A DNA stretch of 64,000 nt from Solanum dulcamara. Lineage: Eukaryota > Streptophyta > Magnoliopsida > Solanales > Solanaceae. A program made the position numbers and the translations under genes. Each line of letters begins with the position of its first letter. Position 1 is the first letter of the stretch. The notes under the pieces were generated by a model, which did not search any database, was not told where the DNA came from, and saw only the letters and a list, made by a program, of their open reading frames with translations. Below are positions 11,513 through 22,275 of this stretch, piece after piece. The stretch covers positions 26,856,097 through 26,920,096 of the forward strand of contig NC_077242.1 in assembly GCF_947179165.1 (NCBI RefSeq). Reading direction: 5' to 3'.

Positions 11513-11720
11513 GGAACGTACAACCCTATCCATGTATATACTAAGTACATGCTGAGGAATGATGGCCTGATCCACATATCATATAATAATGACAAGGAAT
11601 GATGGCCCGATCTATGTCTCATAAAATAATACCGAGGTATGACGGCCCAATCCGTATGCATACATATCATTTAATAATGCCATGGAATGACGACTCGATC
11701 CACATATCACATAACAATGT
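11513..11720 (-). repeat. Degenerate 40-48-bp tandem repeat in B LTR
   Basis: About four copies centred on GAGGAATGATGGCCCGATCC (plus-strand form). The same array is at 18600-18800 in the second LTR and, in the opposite orientation, at 32865-33115 in the solo LTR. On the element strand each unit can form a small GCC/GGC stem. Confidence 0.75.
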
Positions 11721-13558
11721 ATATATGTGCATATAAGACTTGGTAACATGTCAAACATCCCTCAGATGTCATCTTGAAGTATGCCCACGAGCCCCTAGGT
11801 ATAAGAGCTTACACATCCCATCACTATTCAGCTTGTAGAAGTATTGAGGGTCATAGTTCAACTACTTTAAGACCCTTATCATTCAAAGGTGAGTACAAGT
11901 CATGAGTCACATCTAGAACCTATAAATGGAACTTTCTCTAACTCATATCATACATCATTTCACTTACATTAAGCCATTTGAAGAAAAGGAAGAGATAGGC
12001 TTCACGTGTATTACTTTTTATCACGTAGAAGGCTTACAAGACCATAACTCAACCTTCGTGGGAGTTCTAACATCAAAAAGTGAACATGATTAACGAGTCA
12101 TGCTCAGGGTTCTAAGAATAGTTAAGCTTTACATACTCATCCCTTCCTATGGCTAAGACATGCCAAGAGAAAAGAAGAGTTAAGCTTTACATACTCATCC
12201 CTTCCTAACGTATGGAAGGCTTGAGAAGCCCTAGTTTAATTACTGTAAGAGTTCCATCATCAAGAAGAAAATAAGATCCGTGAATTACGCTTGGTATATA
12301 TGAGTAGATTTTCCCTCAAGATCATATTATTCATTACTTAACTTGAAGACATGCCAAAAGGGAGGAAAGATAGGCTGTACATACACTACTTTTCAGCATA
12401 TAGAAGACTTGAGGAATAAGAGCTCAACTACTTTAAGAGTCTTAACATTCAGAAGTGAATACAAATTATGAATCATAAATCATGTTCAGAGCTCATGAAT
12501 AGAATTACCCCAAGCTTCATACAAATATCATTTTTCACTTAAATCTAAGACACGCCCAAAGAAAAGACAGATAGGCTTTACATACCTTTTATCGAGTAAT
12601 CATACCCACTCTTGCTTCGTCGCCTTCCGAACCTACTTAAAATGAAGGTAATACTAATATTAATAACCTTCAATTTTCCAACTTCTCAAACCATAACCAA
12701 GAATCCATAGGAACCATTTCCTTATGTGCCTTTCTCAAGTAGTTTGTTAATTGGTTAAGAAGTTAACGAAAATCAGGCAGCACTTCCCCTATAACTTGCC
12801 CTATCTGAACTTCCAATTACCTACTAAATTACTACAAACAACCAATAAAAACAATCATCAGCTTACATACAAGTAAACACTTCAACATTACGCACACAAA
12901 CTCCACACAACTCGCTTAAAACTACGATACCAAAATAGGGTTTTCAATCATTAATTCATAAAATATTTAACCACGTAGAATGGAGGGTTAGGTGGCTGCA
13001 ACTAGAAGCACCCACACCTATTTTGATCTACGTTCCATCCCTGAAACACACCCTAAAACCATCTACAAAGACAACGCCACAATCACAACAACACTATACA
13101 TCATTAACAATTTTAACTCGGCTAGAACGACTTCAATTTAGTTTGCTTCTAACGCCAAGCATACTTGTAAATTTTTCCTAATTCAACTTTATTTAACACA
13201 TGTAATAAACCCCATATAAATATGATTAACTCCACCTTAAAAGGGAAGAACTTACCTTGTCCAGAACTTGCTAAGATTTTCCTAAAACTTGCCTCGGAAG
13301 TTTCTTGGTGCGCTGAAAAGTAATGGACTATTTGTATCACTTCTTCGCTTTCTCAAATAGAATTTTTTCATTATTAAACACCATAATATCACCGTAGTAT
13401 ACCTTAAATAATTAATTCACGGAATGAAATCGGGCCTTACCTTTTCTTGGGACCAAACCCGTAGCTCTCTTTGCTTGTTCTCTCAAGATTTCTCTCAATT
13501 CTATCTTATTTTTCTAAGTGCAAATGTAAGTTTATGATGACTTAGTCATCAGAAAACA

Positions 13559-13795
13559 CTTATATATGCCTCCTTAGAGGATAACACGTGTCAAACCCTA
13601 AGGGTAACACGTGTCCAGTCCTCATTGGACCAACCAATCCATGCCACCACTCTAAGGCTGCCACATGGAAGCGTGGGACCCAGCTCAAGTAGGTGTGTCA
13701 CCTACTTGGTCTAAGTAGGTGCATCACCTAATTAGTCCAATTAGGTGCATCACCTACTTAGTCTAAGTAGGTGCATCACCTGCTTGCTTCCGAGT
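13559..13795 (-). promoter_or_regulatory. Element B LTR promoter region: inverted-repeat cluster, G-boxes, TATA
   Basis: Read on the reverse strand: a cluster of repeats such as CAAGTAGGTG-TGT-CACCTACTTG (13686-13708, 10-bp perfect arms with a 3-nt loop), then two CACGTG cores, then GCATATATAAG. G-box cores bind bZIP and bHLH factors in plants; any stress or hormone response here is inference. The second LTR carries CACATG instead of CACGTG. Confidence 0.6.
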
Positions 13796-14141
13796 AGGTA
13801 CTATGCCTTTTTCCGCCTCTTCCATGGGTTCGTAATCTCATATCATTTTAAGAACCTATGTAATCCTTTCTACGTGAGCTCAACATGTACTCCCGTAGCT
13901 TAAGTATGTAAGACATCCAAGTTGGTATCTTATGCAAGTAAGTCAAGTCCCATGACTTGTTATTTTAGCCTCCAACTCATTTAAAATCCTTATAGCCCTA
14001 TTTCCAACCTTCACTCTTATAGGGCATCACTTCCTCCCTTCCTTAGAGTTATTGGATAATATTATCAATAATCTGGGTCACAGGACAACTTTCAAGAAGC
14101 TTAAGAAGATGTTACAAAGCACAAAGGTACGGGGTATAACA

Positions 14142-14156
14142 TCTTTCCCCCTTTAG
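14142..14156 (-). other. Element B polypurine tract
   Basis: On the reverse strand AAAGGGGGAAAGA abuts the LTR start TGTTATACC. It follows a phrase of the type CATTCGAGGATGAATGTTC that also precedes the purine tracts of the A-type and E interiors, supporting B's orientation and relationship. Confidence 0.8.
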
Positions 14157-14289
14157 AACATTCATCCTCGAATGTCAACTAGTCTCATAAGGTCTTACGA
14201 GTGCTTCAGGATTTCTCTATACTAGTTGTCATTCATAGGCCTCGTATTAACCCATATAATCATTTTAAGAAGGTAGATCACCTGTATTC

Positions 14290-14440
14290 ATAGGGAATAG
14301 GTACGGACATTTCTCCCCCATTTCTTCTTCGTCTTCCCAGGCCATCTCTTCTATATTCTCATTTCGTCACCATAAGTTGATAGAAGCCAAGTCCTTAGTT
14401 CGCAACCTTCTAATCTGCTAATCCAATGATGGTGATAGGT
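14290..14440 (-). pseudogene. Element B chromodomain remnant
   Basis: Read on the reverse strand, this gives QIRRLRTKDLASINLW, a stop, then RNENIEEMAWEDEEEM and CPYLF. This aligns in order with the chromodomain at the integrase C-terminus of Tekay-type elements (compare RLRNKEVASVKVLWRN ... TWEAE in element E). Two stops interrupt it. It classes B as a chromovirus derivative. Confidence 0.7.
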
Positions 14441-14934
14441 GCTCCTTATAGAATAATTTCCCTATTATGTGGACCTCATCCACAAGGAACATTCTGGGAG
14501 GGTCTCTTATACGTTCGCAGACTATTCTATGAGTAATCTGATAAGGGCCAAGTTTTTCTTTCCTGTCGAGTCCCATTACATCTTTCACTGGTGATACTTT
14601 CACGAGTGCCCAATCCTCAACTTCGACTCGAAAGGTCGACGTCGATCATTTGAGTATGACTTCTGTCGATTTTGGACTGTTAATAGGTTCTCCTGAATGA
14701 GCTTCACTTTATCAATAGCTTGTTGGCTCAAGTCCAGGCCCATTAGTGCACCTTCATCAACCTTAAACCAACTAATGGGTGCTCTGCCATATAAAGCTTT
14801 CTATGATTCCATTTAGATACTATTATACGCAACTTCAATAGGTGATAGGTGATCACTTTAGCTACTTTTGAAGTTAATATTGTAGGCCCGCAACCTATTT
14901 TCTCGTGTTTACATAGTGCGCTCAGCCTGTCCAT
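14418..14934 (-). pseudogene. Element B integrase C-terminal remnant
   Basis: The open frame at 14418-14603 reads KVSPVKDVMGLDRKEKLGPY, matching the [20 protein letters not shown] region downstream of the integrase core in E and X. The open stretch at 14743-14934 includes LYMAEHPLVGLR, comparable with LYGRRCRSPVGWF. No catalytic Asp or Glu region could be recognised upstream on this strand. Confidence 0.6.
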
Positions 14935-14949
14935 TAGTATGGGGGTGTA

Positions 14950-17850
14950 ATGCTGTATTATGTTCTTAATTCCTTTTAAAAGGTTTTAACTGTCCTTCTG
15001 CTCTATAGTTTCTAAACCCTATCTCTAGGGTTGGCTATTATACAATTTCTTTTATTCCAGCTTGTAACGCTCTAGGCGTGTTCTATTGTACTTTTTGCTC
15101 AGGTCTTCTTTCTAGTTCTCTTACCACAGCTCATATTGTAATCTTTACATAAACATATATAGGTGCTTACCATAGCCTAGAAGATGCCTTAGCATCGTGA
15201 TACTGGTTTTTAGGTAAACCCATATCATTTCTTACTTCCTTCACCTGATGTCAGGGCTTTACTATAGCTTTTGTCCTTAGTACTGATTATACTTTAAGGG
15301 TTTTGTCTCAAACCATCTTACATTTTTCTTTAATGTATTTGAGCTATGGCAGTCACCTTGCTATTACTGACTTCTTATTATCTTTACCAAGTAATCACTT
15401 GATCTCACCCTTAGCATGCCAATATTCGTAGATTGCATAACTATTCTTGTACAATTCGCACAACGTGCATTTAATTCCAATCATAGTTTGTCCTTCTCTT
15501 GGATTGCTCTACTTTATGTAGGTCAGTGTACTAACGTGCACTTATAATCTCTTTGGCTGCTTGTACATCACAATACCAGTAGTTAGTAACTCTGTTATCA
15601 ACATCTTACGTCTAGTCAACTATAGTCTAGCTACCCCTTACAATATCTTCAAGTTCTCATTGTAATTTTCTCGTTGTATTCCTCTCTTTTGTATGCACCC
15701 ATTCTATGATGTCATACCATTCAAGGTCATTACCAATAGTTCCCAGCACTATCTCAGATATCATGGCTTTTATCTGTCTGTTGCCGGTATTTGAGATCTT
15801 ACTGACTCGTTCCAGTATGGGACCTCACTTGGAATTTAAGTATTCATATTAACATACTGTAATATTAGTTAATTGCATCTTACAGTGGTATTTGTCTTAT
15901 CCACTTCCCCCCTTTAGGGTATATTTAGGTCATTGTCTGCTTACTTTCAACTTTCCAAATGCATATGAGTCTGTTCCAATGTATTTGGTACACCTATGCT
16001 TTTGGTTACCAATGTACGACACCTTAACATAATCGTAAGGTGCTGATCTAGTCTACTGGTTAGTACTCGGGTCACGTAGAAATTTATTCAAAGCCACCTT
16101 CTATTTATTCTAATCAGTAATCAGACAGTATGTTTAGTCATTTCAGATTCTCCGTTCTGGAGCACTTATTTTTTGACGACACGTGTCTCAAGCGTTGTCA
16201 TAACACTATCTTTACCCTAGTGAATACTACTTGTTTCTTTAGTAAATTCGCATTGCATCATTGTTTTGCAACCCTACTTTCCTTATCCGTTAAGGATCTT
16301 ACTATTTTCCCACAGTGGAGTCACATATATTACTTACTTCTTTATGCCTCAGGAGCTTTCATCCTTGTCGTGCACCTGATGTTAACTTCTAATCTTACTT
16401 AAAACCATATTAACTTTATTCTAATAGTGGCCTTGTCTTATCACCTTTTCATCGCACTAGACCTTCAGTCCATAGTTTTCTATTTCCTTTCTTATCCAAT
16501 ACTCATACTTAATTAATCATGTCTATCTTGAGTGCTTCCTTTCTGGGCTTTACTTATCCTCATAACGATCCCTGTTACATTCACATGATACCCTGTTCGC
16601 ATTCAATCCCATAGTATAACACTTTTTAACCTTTTTCACAATTCCTATTCTGGGTTAATTACATTAGGGGAGGTAAACGTTCTTAACCTTTGTCTAAATC
16701 ATCCCCTAGTATTACAAGCCCTTCTAAATTACTTTAGCATTTTATCACCAACACGTGACCTTGAATAGCCCACAAATTTATGTTTTCTGTCCACAAGTTA
16801 CATCTTCAGTTAGTGGGCGAAGAGCTAGTAAGATGCTGCCATGAAGCATTCTCCAACCACCCCCCGAAGGAAACTAAAATTCAATAAGCACCCTAGTACT
16901 TTTTAGTGCTTGACTCACATGGTCTCCCTCTAGGTTTATTCTTGAGTTGCGAACAAATTATCTAATCCACAACTAATGGTTGAGGGTTTTGTACTTTTTT
17001 ACAAAAGTGAAACTTAACTACTGGATATTTTTCCCTTCAACATGAGCTTTTCAAAGGCAAAAATACAGTTGGAAAATATCTTGGTTCCGTTCAAATGAAT
17101 GCTAAACTTTGCTGCTCATATAGGCTTTGTCCAAAATAAAAATCTCCAAGTAGAAGTAGTGCCCCTCACTAATAATCTGGAGGGTACCTCTTTCAGCTTT
17201 AGTTTAACATAATAAGTTCATCCTATCGGTATCAACTTCCAAGACATATTATAAACTTCTATCTCATTTTCTTTTTGCTATTTCCTGAAAAATTTGAGCA
17301 GAGTTTCCTCATTTCTGACTTTCTCAAACCTGCACGCAGAAAATGCCAACAATGCCTCACAAGGCCAATATATATATATTCATATCATATCACAACCACA
17401 CAGGGCTTTCAATATCATCTCATATCGCAGCCACACAGGGCTTTCAATATTAATAATAGTATAAAATAATAGACTTACCTCGTATGTCTAACTCGAACTG
17501 CATCTATCAAACTTTTTGTCTATCTTTCTTTTCACTTTTTGACTTTACATGTCAATCATATTTCAATACCTTACCTGGCACATATCTTTCATGCCTTGGC
17601 TTACCTGTGTGCTTTGTAACTTCCAATGTCGTTAGTCACTTTCTTCTATCGATGTTGTCCTTCTGCTAAAATTAGAGGTTAGTTATAAGGAATTTTACTT
17701 CCTATGACTCGGTTCTATCACACAATCTGAGATATGAAAAAAAGTAACATCATAAATATCCTGTAGCCTCCTATTTATAGATATGGCGTGCAACACATCG
17801 ATAACCAAGACTCTACTAGACACGGTCTGTAGACACTCCGAGGATGAATT
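14950..17850 (-). other. Element B interior without recognisable genes
   Basis: About 2.9 kb where gag, protease, reverse transcriptase and RNase H would be expected. On neither strand do I recognise their motifs. Open frames here (16130-16402, 17275-17469, 17484-17669) have no family features. Near 17390-17450 a phrase CACACAGGGCTTTCAATAT occurs twice about 34 bp apart. The stretch is either heavily decayed or a replaced, non-coding interior. Confidence 0.5.
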
Positions 17851-17862
17851 TCTCTAATACCA
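17851..17862 (-). other. Element B primer-binding site
   Basis: On the reverse strand TGGTATTAGAGA lies 4 nt after the LTR end TGACA (plus-strand TGTC at 17867). It matches the initiator-Met primer site with changes at two positions. Confidence 0.75.
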
Positions 17863-17866
17863 CTTC

Positions 17867-20800
17867 TGTCACGACCCAACCCTGGGGGCCGCAACTGGGG
17901 TCCAATCTGGATCTCTGTATACGTATCTATCAGCTATAGTCAAGTTGAACCGTGTGTGATGTGATACTATACACAACAACCCCAATGGTTCAACGACTTT
18001 TTTATATACGTGTAGCCTCTTTCACTTGTATCATAACATGAAAGGGCACACAAGCCGATAAGGCTGCCATAACACAATAACATTTATAACACAACATACA
18101 GGCATAATTGAAACAAACTCATCAACACCCCACAAACACATGTCTACAGACCTCTAAGAGTATTAACTATATCATATGGCGGGACAGGGCCCCCGCCGTA
18201 CCCCTGAATAAACAAACATATATATCAAATGACCAGTGTTAAAAGTTAGGCTCTGGAATAGTGGAGCACTTTCAACATAGCCGAGTGGAAATCTTATGCC
18301 GGTGGATCTCCCAAAATGAACACCTATACCTGCGGTCATGAAATGCAGCCCCCCGGAGAATGGGGGTCAGTACGATATATGTACTGAGTATATAAGCATA
18401 ACGTAACTGAGATAACAACTGAAATACGGATGCAGGAAACCAAGTATAACATTTAATATCATATTGTACGTGCACCTCATAAAATAAAGTCATGTATACC
18501 ATTATCATATACCATATCTGGCCCACTCGGGGACTCGGTGTTATAAATACATCATCTATCATGATAGGCATATATATGCCATTAGTGCTGTGGAATGTAC
18601 ATCCCGATCCATGCATATAGCAAGTATATGCCGAGGAATGATTGCCCGATCTACATATTGTATAATAATGCAGAGGAATGATGTCTTGATCTGTGTCTCA
18701 TAAAATAATGTCGAGGTATGACGGCCCGATCCGTATGCATATATATCATTTAATAATGCCAAGGAATGATGGACCAATCTACATATCATATAACAATGCA
18801 TATACATGCATGTAAGACTTGGTAACATGTCAAACATCCCTCAGATGTCATCCTAAAGTATGCCCATGAGCCCCTAGGTATAGGAGGTTACACATCCCAT
18901 CACTATTCAGCCTGTAGAAGGCTTGAGGGTCGTAATTCAAGTACTTTAAGACGCTTATTATTCAAAAGTGAGTACAAATCATGAGTCACATCCAGAACCT
19001 ATAAATGGAGCTGTCTCTAACTCATATCATACATCGTTTCACTTACATTAAGCCATTTCAAGAAAAGGAAGAGATAGGCTTCACATGTATTACTTTTTAT
19101 TACGTAAAAGACTTACAAGACCATAACTCAACCTTTGCTAGAGTTCTAACATCAAGAAGTGAACATAATTAATGAGTCATGTTCAGGGTTCTAAGAATGG
19201 AACTATCTCTACATTATATATACCAACCACTTATGGCTAAGACATACCAAGAGAAAAGAAGAGTTAAGCTTTACATACTCATCCCTTCCTAACGTATGGA
19301 AGGCTTGAGAAGCCCTAGTTCAATTACTATAAGAGTTCCATCATCAAGAAGTAAATAAGATACGTGAATTACGTTTGGCATATATGATTAGATTTACCCT
19401 CAAGATCCTATCATTCATTACTTAACTTGAAGATATGCCAAAAGGGAGGAAAGATAGGCTGTACATACACTACTTTTCAGCATATAGAAGACTTGAGGAA
19501 TAGGAGCTTAACTACTTTAAGAGTCTTAACATTCAGAAGTGAATACAAATTATGAATCATAAATCATGTTCAGAGCTCATGAATAGAATTACCCCAAGCT
19601 TCATACAAATATCATTTGTCACTTAAATCTAAGACACGCCCAAAGAAAAGACAGATAGGCTTTACATACCTTTTATCGAGTAATCATACCCACTCTTGCT
19701 TCGTCGCCTTCCGAACCTACTTAAAATGAAGGTAATACTAATATTAATAACCTTCAATTTTCCAACTTCTCAAACCATAACCAAGAATCCATAGGAACCA
19801 TTTCCTTATGTGCCTTTCTCAAGTAGTTTGTTAATTGGTTAAGAAGTTAACGAAAATCAGGCAGCACTTCCCCTATAACTTGCCCTATCCGAACTTCCAA
19901 TTACCTACTAAATTACTACAAACAACCAATAAAAACAATCATCAGCTTACATACAAGTAAACACTTCAACATTACGCACACAAACTCCACACAACTCGCT
20001 TAAAACTACGATACCAAAATAGGGTTTTCAATCATTAATTCATAAAATATTTAACCACGTAGAATGGAGGGTTAGGTGGCTGCAACTAGAAGCACCCACA
20101 CCTATTTTGATCTACGTTCCATCCCTGAAACACACCCTAAAACCATCTACAAAGACAACGCCACAATCACAACAACACTATACATCATTAACAATTTTAA
20201 CTCGGCTAGAACGACTTCAATTTAGTTTGCTTCTAACGCCAAGCATACTTGTAAATTTTTCCGAATTCAACTTTATTTAACACATGTAATAAACCCCATA
20301 TAAATATGATTAACTCCACCTTAAAAGGGAAGAACTTACCTTGTCCAGAACTTGCTAAGATTTTCCTAAAACTTGCCTCGGAAGTTTCTTGGTGCGCTGA
20401 AAAGTAATGGACTATTTGTATCACTTCTTTGCTGCCTCAAATAGAATTTTTTCATTATTAAACACCATCACATCACCGTAGTATACCTTAAATAATTAAT
20501 TCACGGAATGAAATCGGGCCTTACCTTTTCTTGGAACTAAACCCGTAGCTCCCTTTGCTTGTTCTCTCAAGATTTCTCTCAATTCTATCTTATTTTTCTA
20601 AATGTAAATGTAAGGTTATTATGAATTAGTCATCAAAAGACACTTATATGTTCCTCCTTAGAGGATGACACATGTCCAGTCCTCATTAGACCAACCAATC
20701 TATGCCACCACTCCAAGGTTGCCACATGGCAGCGTGGGACCCACCTCAAGTAGGTTGTCACCTACTTGGTCCAATTAGGTGCATCACCTACTTAGTCCAA

Positions 20801-21175
20801 TTAGGTGCATCACCCGCTTGCTTCCGAGTAGGTGCTATGCCTCCTTACGCCTCTTTCTTGGGTTTGTAATCTCGTCTCACTTTAAGAACCTATATAATCC
20901 TTGCTACGTGAGCTCAATATGTACTCCCATAGCTTAAGTATGTAAGACATCCAAGTTGGTAGTTTACGCAAGTAAGTGGAGTCCCATGACTTGTTATTTT
21001 GGCCCCCAACTCGCTTTAAATCCTTATAGTCCTATTTCCAACCTTCACTCATATGGGGAATCACGTCCTCCCACCCTTAGAGTTATTGGATAATATTATA
21101 GATAATCTGGGTCACAGGACAATTTTCAAGAAGCTTAAGAAGACGTTCTGAAGCACAAACGTACGGGGTATAACA
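17867..21175 (-). repeat. Element B LTR (window-right, its 5' LTR)
   Basis: About 3.3 kb, TGTCACGACCC to TATAACA. It carries the same modules as its partner at 10788-14141, with fewer AGGTG/CACCT inverted repeats (20745-20835) and G-box positions changed to CACATG. The segment 19440-20480 is almost identical to 12350-13400, including the same reverse-strand open stretch (20233-20424) with one residue difference. The segment 17867-18900 is clearly more diverged. Confidence 0.88.
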
Positions 21176-21180
21176 CTATG
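21176..21180 (+). repeat. Target-site duplication CTATG (right) of element B
   Basis: Second copy of the five bases at 10783-10787. Interior A's RNase H continues from here. Confidence 0.92.
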
Positions 21181-22275
21181 ACTCTAGGAAACTTAAGGTG
21201 CATGAAAGAAACTATCCAACTCATGACTTGGAGTTAGCAGCGATTGTGTTTGCTTTGAAGATTTAGAGACACTATCTTTATGGTGTCTATGTAGATGTGT
21301 TCACCGAACATAAGAATTTACAATATATGTTTAAGGATTTGAACTTTCGGTAAAAGAGGTGGCTTAAATTGTTGAATGACTATGATATGAGTGTGTTGTA
21401 TCATCCAGGCAAAGCCAATGTAATCGCTGATGCAATTAGTCAGTTATCTATGGGTAGTACTGCACATGTTGAGGAAGGTAAGAGAGAATTGATAAAAGAA
21501 GTTCATAGATTGGGACGTTTAGGTATGTTTGGTTGTTTCTAATGACAGAGACGTTCTTGTGCATAATGGTTCAGAATCTTCTCTTATGATGAATGTTAAG
21601 GCCAAAAAAGACCATGATCTGGTGTTAGTTGAGTTAAAGAAGTCGGTTTTTGAAAAATCCATTGAGGCTTTCTCCCAAGGGGGAGATGGTGTACTTTGTT
21701 ACCAAAGTCTATTATATGTGCCTAATGTTGATGGTTTAAGAGAATTGATATTGAATGAGTCTCATAGCTCTTAGTATTTGATTCATCCGGTTCCACCAAG
21801 ATATATTGTGATTTGTGGGAAGTGTATTGGTGGAATGGTATGAAGAAGGACATAGAAGAGTTTGTGGCTATATGTTTAAATGGCCAACAAGTTAAAGTTG
21901 AGCATTAAAGACTGGGAGGGTTAGCTCAAGACATTTAAATTCCTACTTGAAAATGGGAAGATGTGAATATGTACTTCATAATGGATTCGCCTCATTCTAA
22001 GAAACAATATGATTTCATTTGGATTGTTATGGATTGAATGACTAAATTAGCTCATTTTCTACCGGTTAAGATTTCTTATGGTGCCGAAGACTATGCTAAG
22101 TTGTATGTTCATGAATTGGTAAGACTTCATGGAGTTCCCTTGTCCTTTATATTGGATCAATGTACTCAATTCACTTCAAACTTTTGAAAGTCATTCCAAA
22201 AGGGTCATGGTACAAAGGTTAAGTTATGTACCGCTTTCCATCCTTAGACTGATGGTCAAGCCAAAAGAACGATTC
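21181..22275 (+). pseudogene. Interior A RNase H right part and truncated integrase
   Basis: RNase H ends with SVLYHPGKANVIADAISQL (about 21390-21440, usually ADALSR). The integrase zinc-binding region and core follow with many stops: a core start near 21968, IVMD then a stop, then MTKLAHFLPVKISYG, and ILDQCTQFTS. The catalytic Glu position (GQAER in relatives) reads GQAKR near 22260. The coding stops at 22275, where LTR2 begins. From about 21790 to 22275 the text is almost the same as 27730-28220 in interior X, including the same internal stop codons. Confidence 0.8.

Larger units (their letters stand above)
10788..14141 (-). repeat. Element B LTR (window-left, its 3' LTR)
   Basis: On B's strand it contains inverted repeats of the AGGTG-CACCT type (13686-13795), two CACGTG G-box cores (13585-13590, 13608-13613), a TATA box (TATATAAG, plus-strand 13559-13566), a donor-like AAAAGGTAAGG (near 13437) and a degenerate repeat of about 45 bp (11513-11720). 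Compared with the other LTR, the segment from about 12380 to 13400 is almost unchanged, while 10788-11800 differs at many sites. A 30-bp phrase (TTAAGCTTTACATACTCATC...) is present twice, near 12123 and 12180, but only once in the other LTR. Confidence 0.88.
10788..21175 (-). mobile_element. Element B, LTR retrotransposon nested in interior A, reverse strand
   Basis: B runs from TGTCATGACCC (10788) to GGGGTATAACA (21175), about 10.4 kb, between CTATG duplications. On its own strand the LTR starts TGTTATACCCC and ends GGTCATGACA. Orientation is set by the primer-binding site next to the right LTR (17851-17862, reverse strand) and the purine tract next to the left LTR (14142-14156, reverse strand). 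The LTRs are long (about 3.3 kb) and the interior short (about 3.7 kb). Only integrase C-terminal and chromodomain remnants are recognisable, so B may be a non-autonomous derivative of a chromovirus. Confidence 0.88.

Noticed and set aside
16130..16402. 90-codon plus-strand open frame inside element B
   Set aside because: Antisense to B, no family motif, unusual Phe/Cys/Leu-rich composition expected from T-rich DNA, and no support from neighbouring signals.
18272..18837. Reverse-strand open frames of 92-114 codons in the B LTR, also at 11065-11429
   Set aside because: They lie in LTR repeat sequence, differ between the two LTR copies by frame-breaking changes and include the tandem repeat; judged chance open frames.
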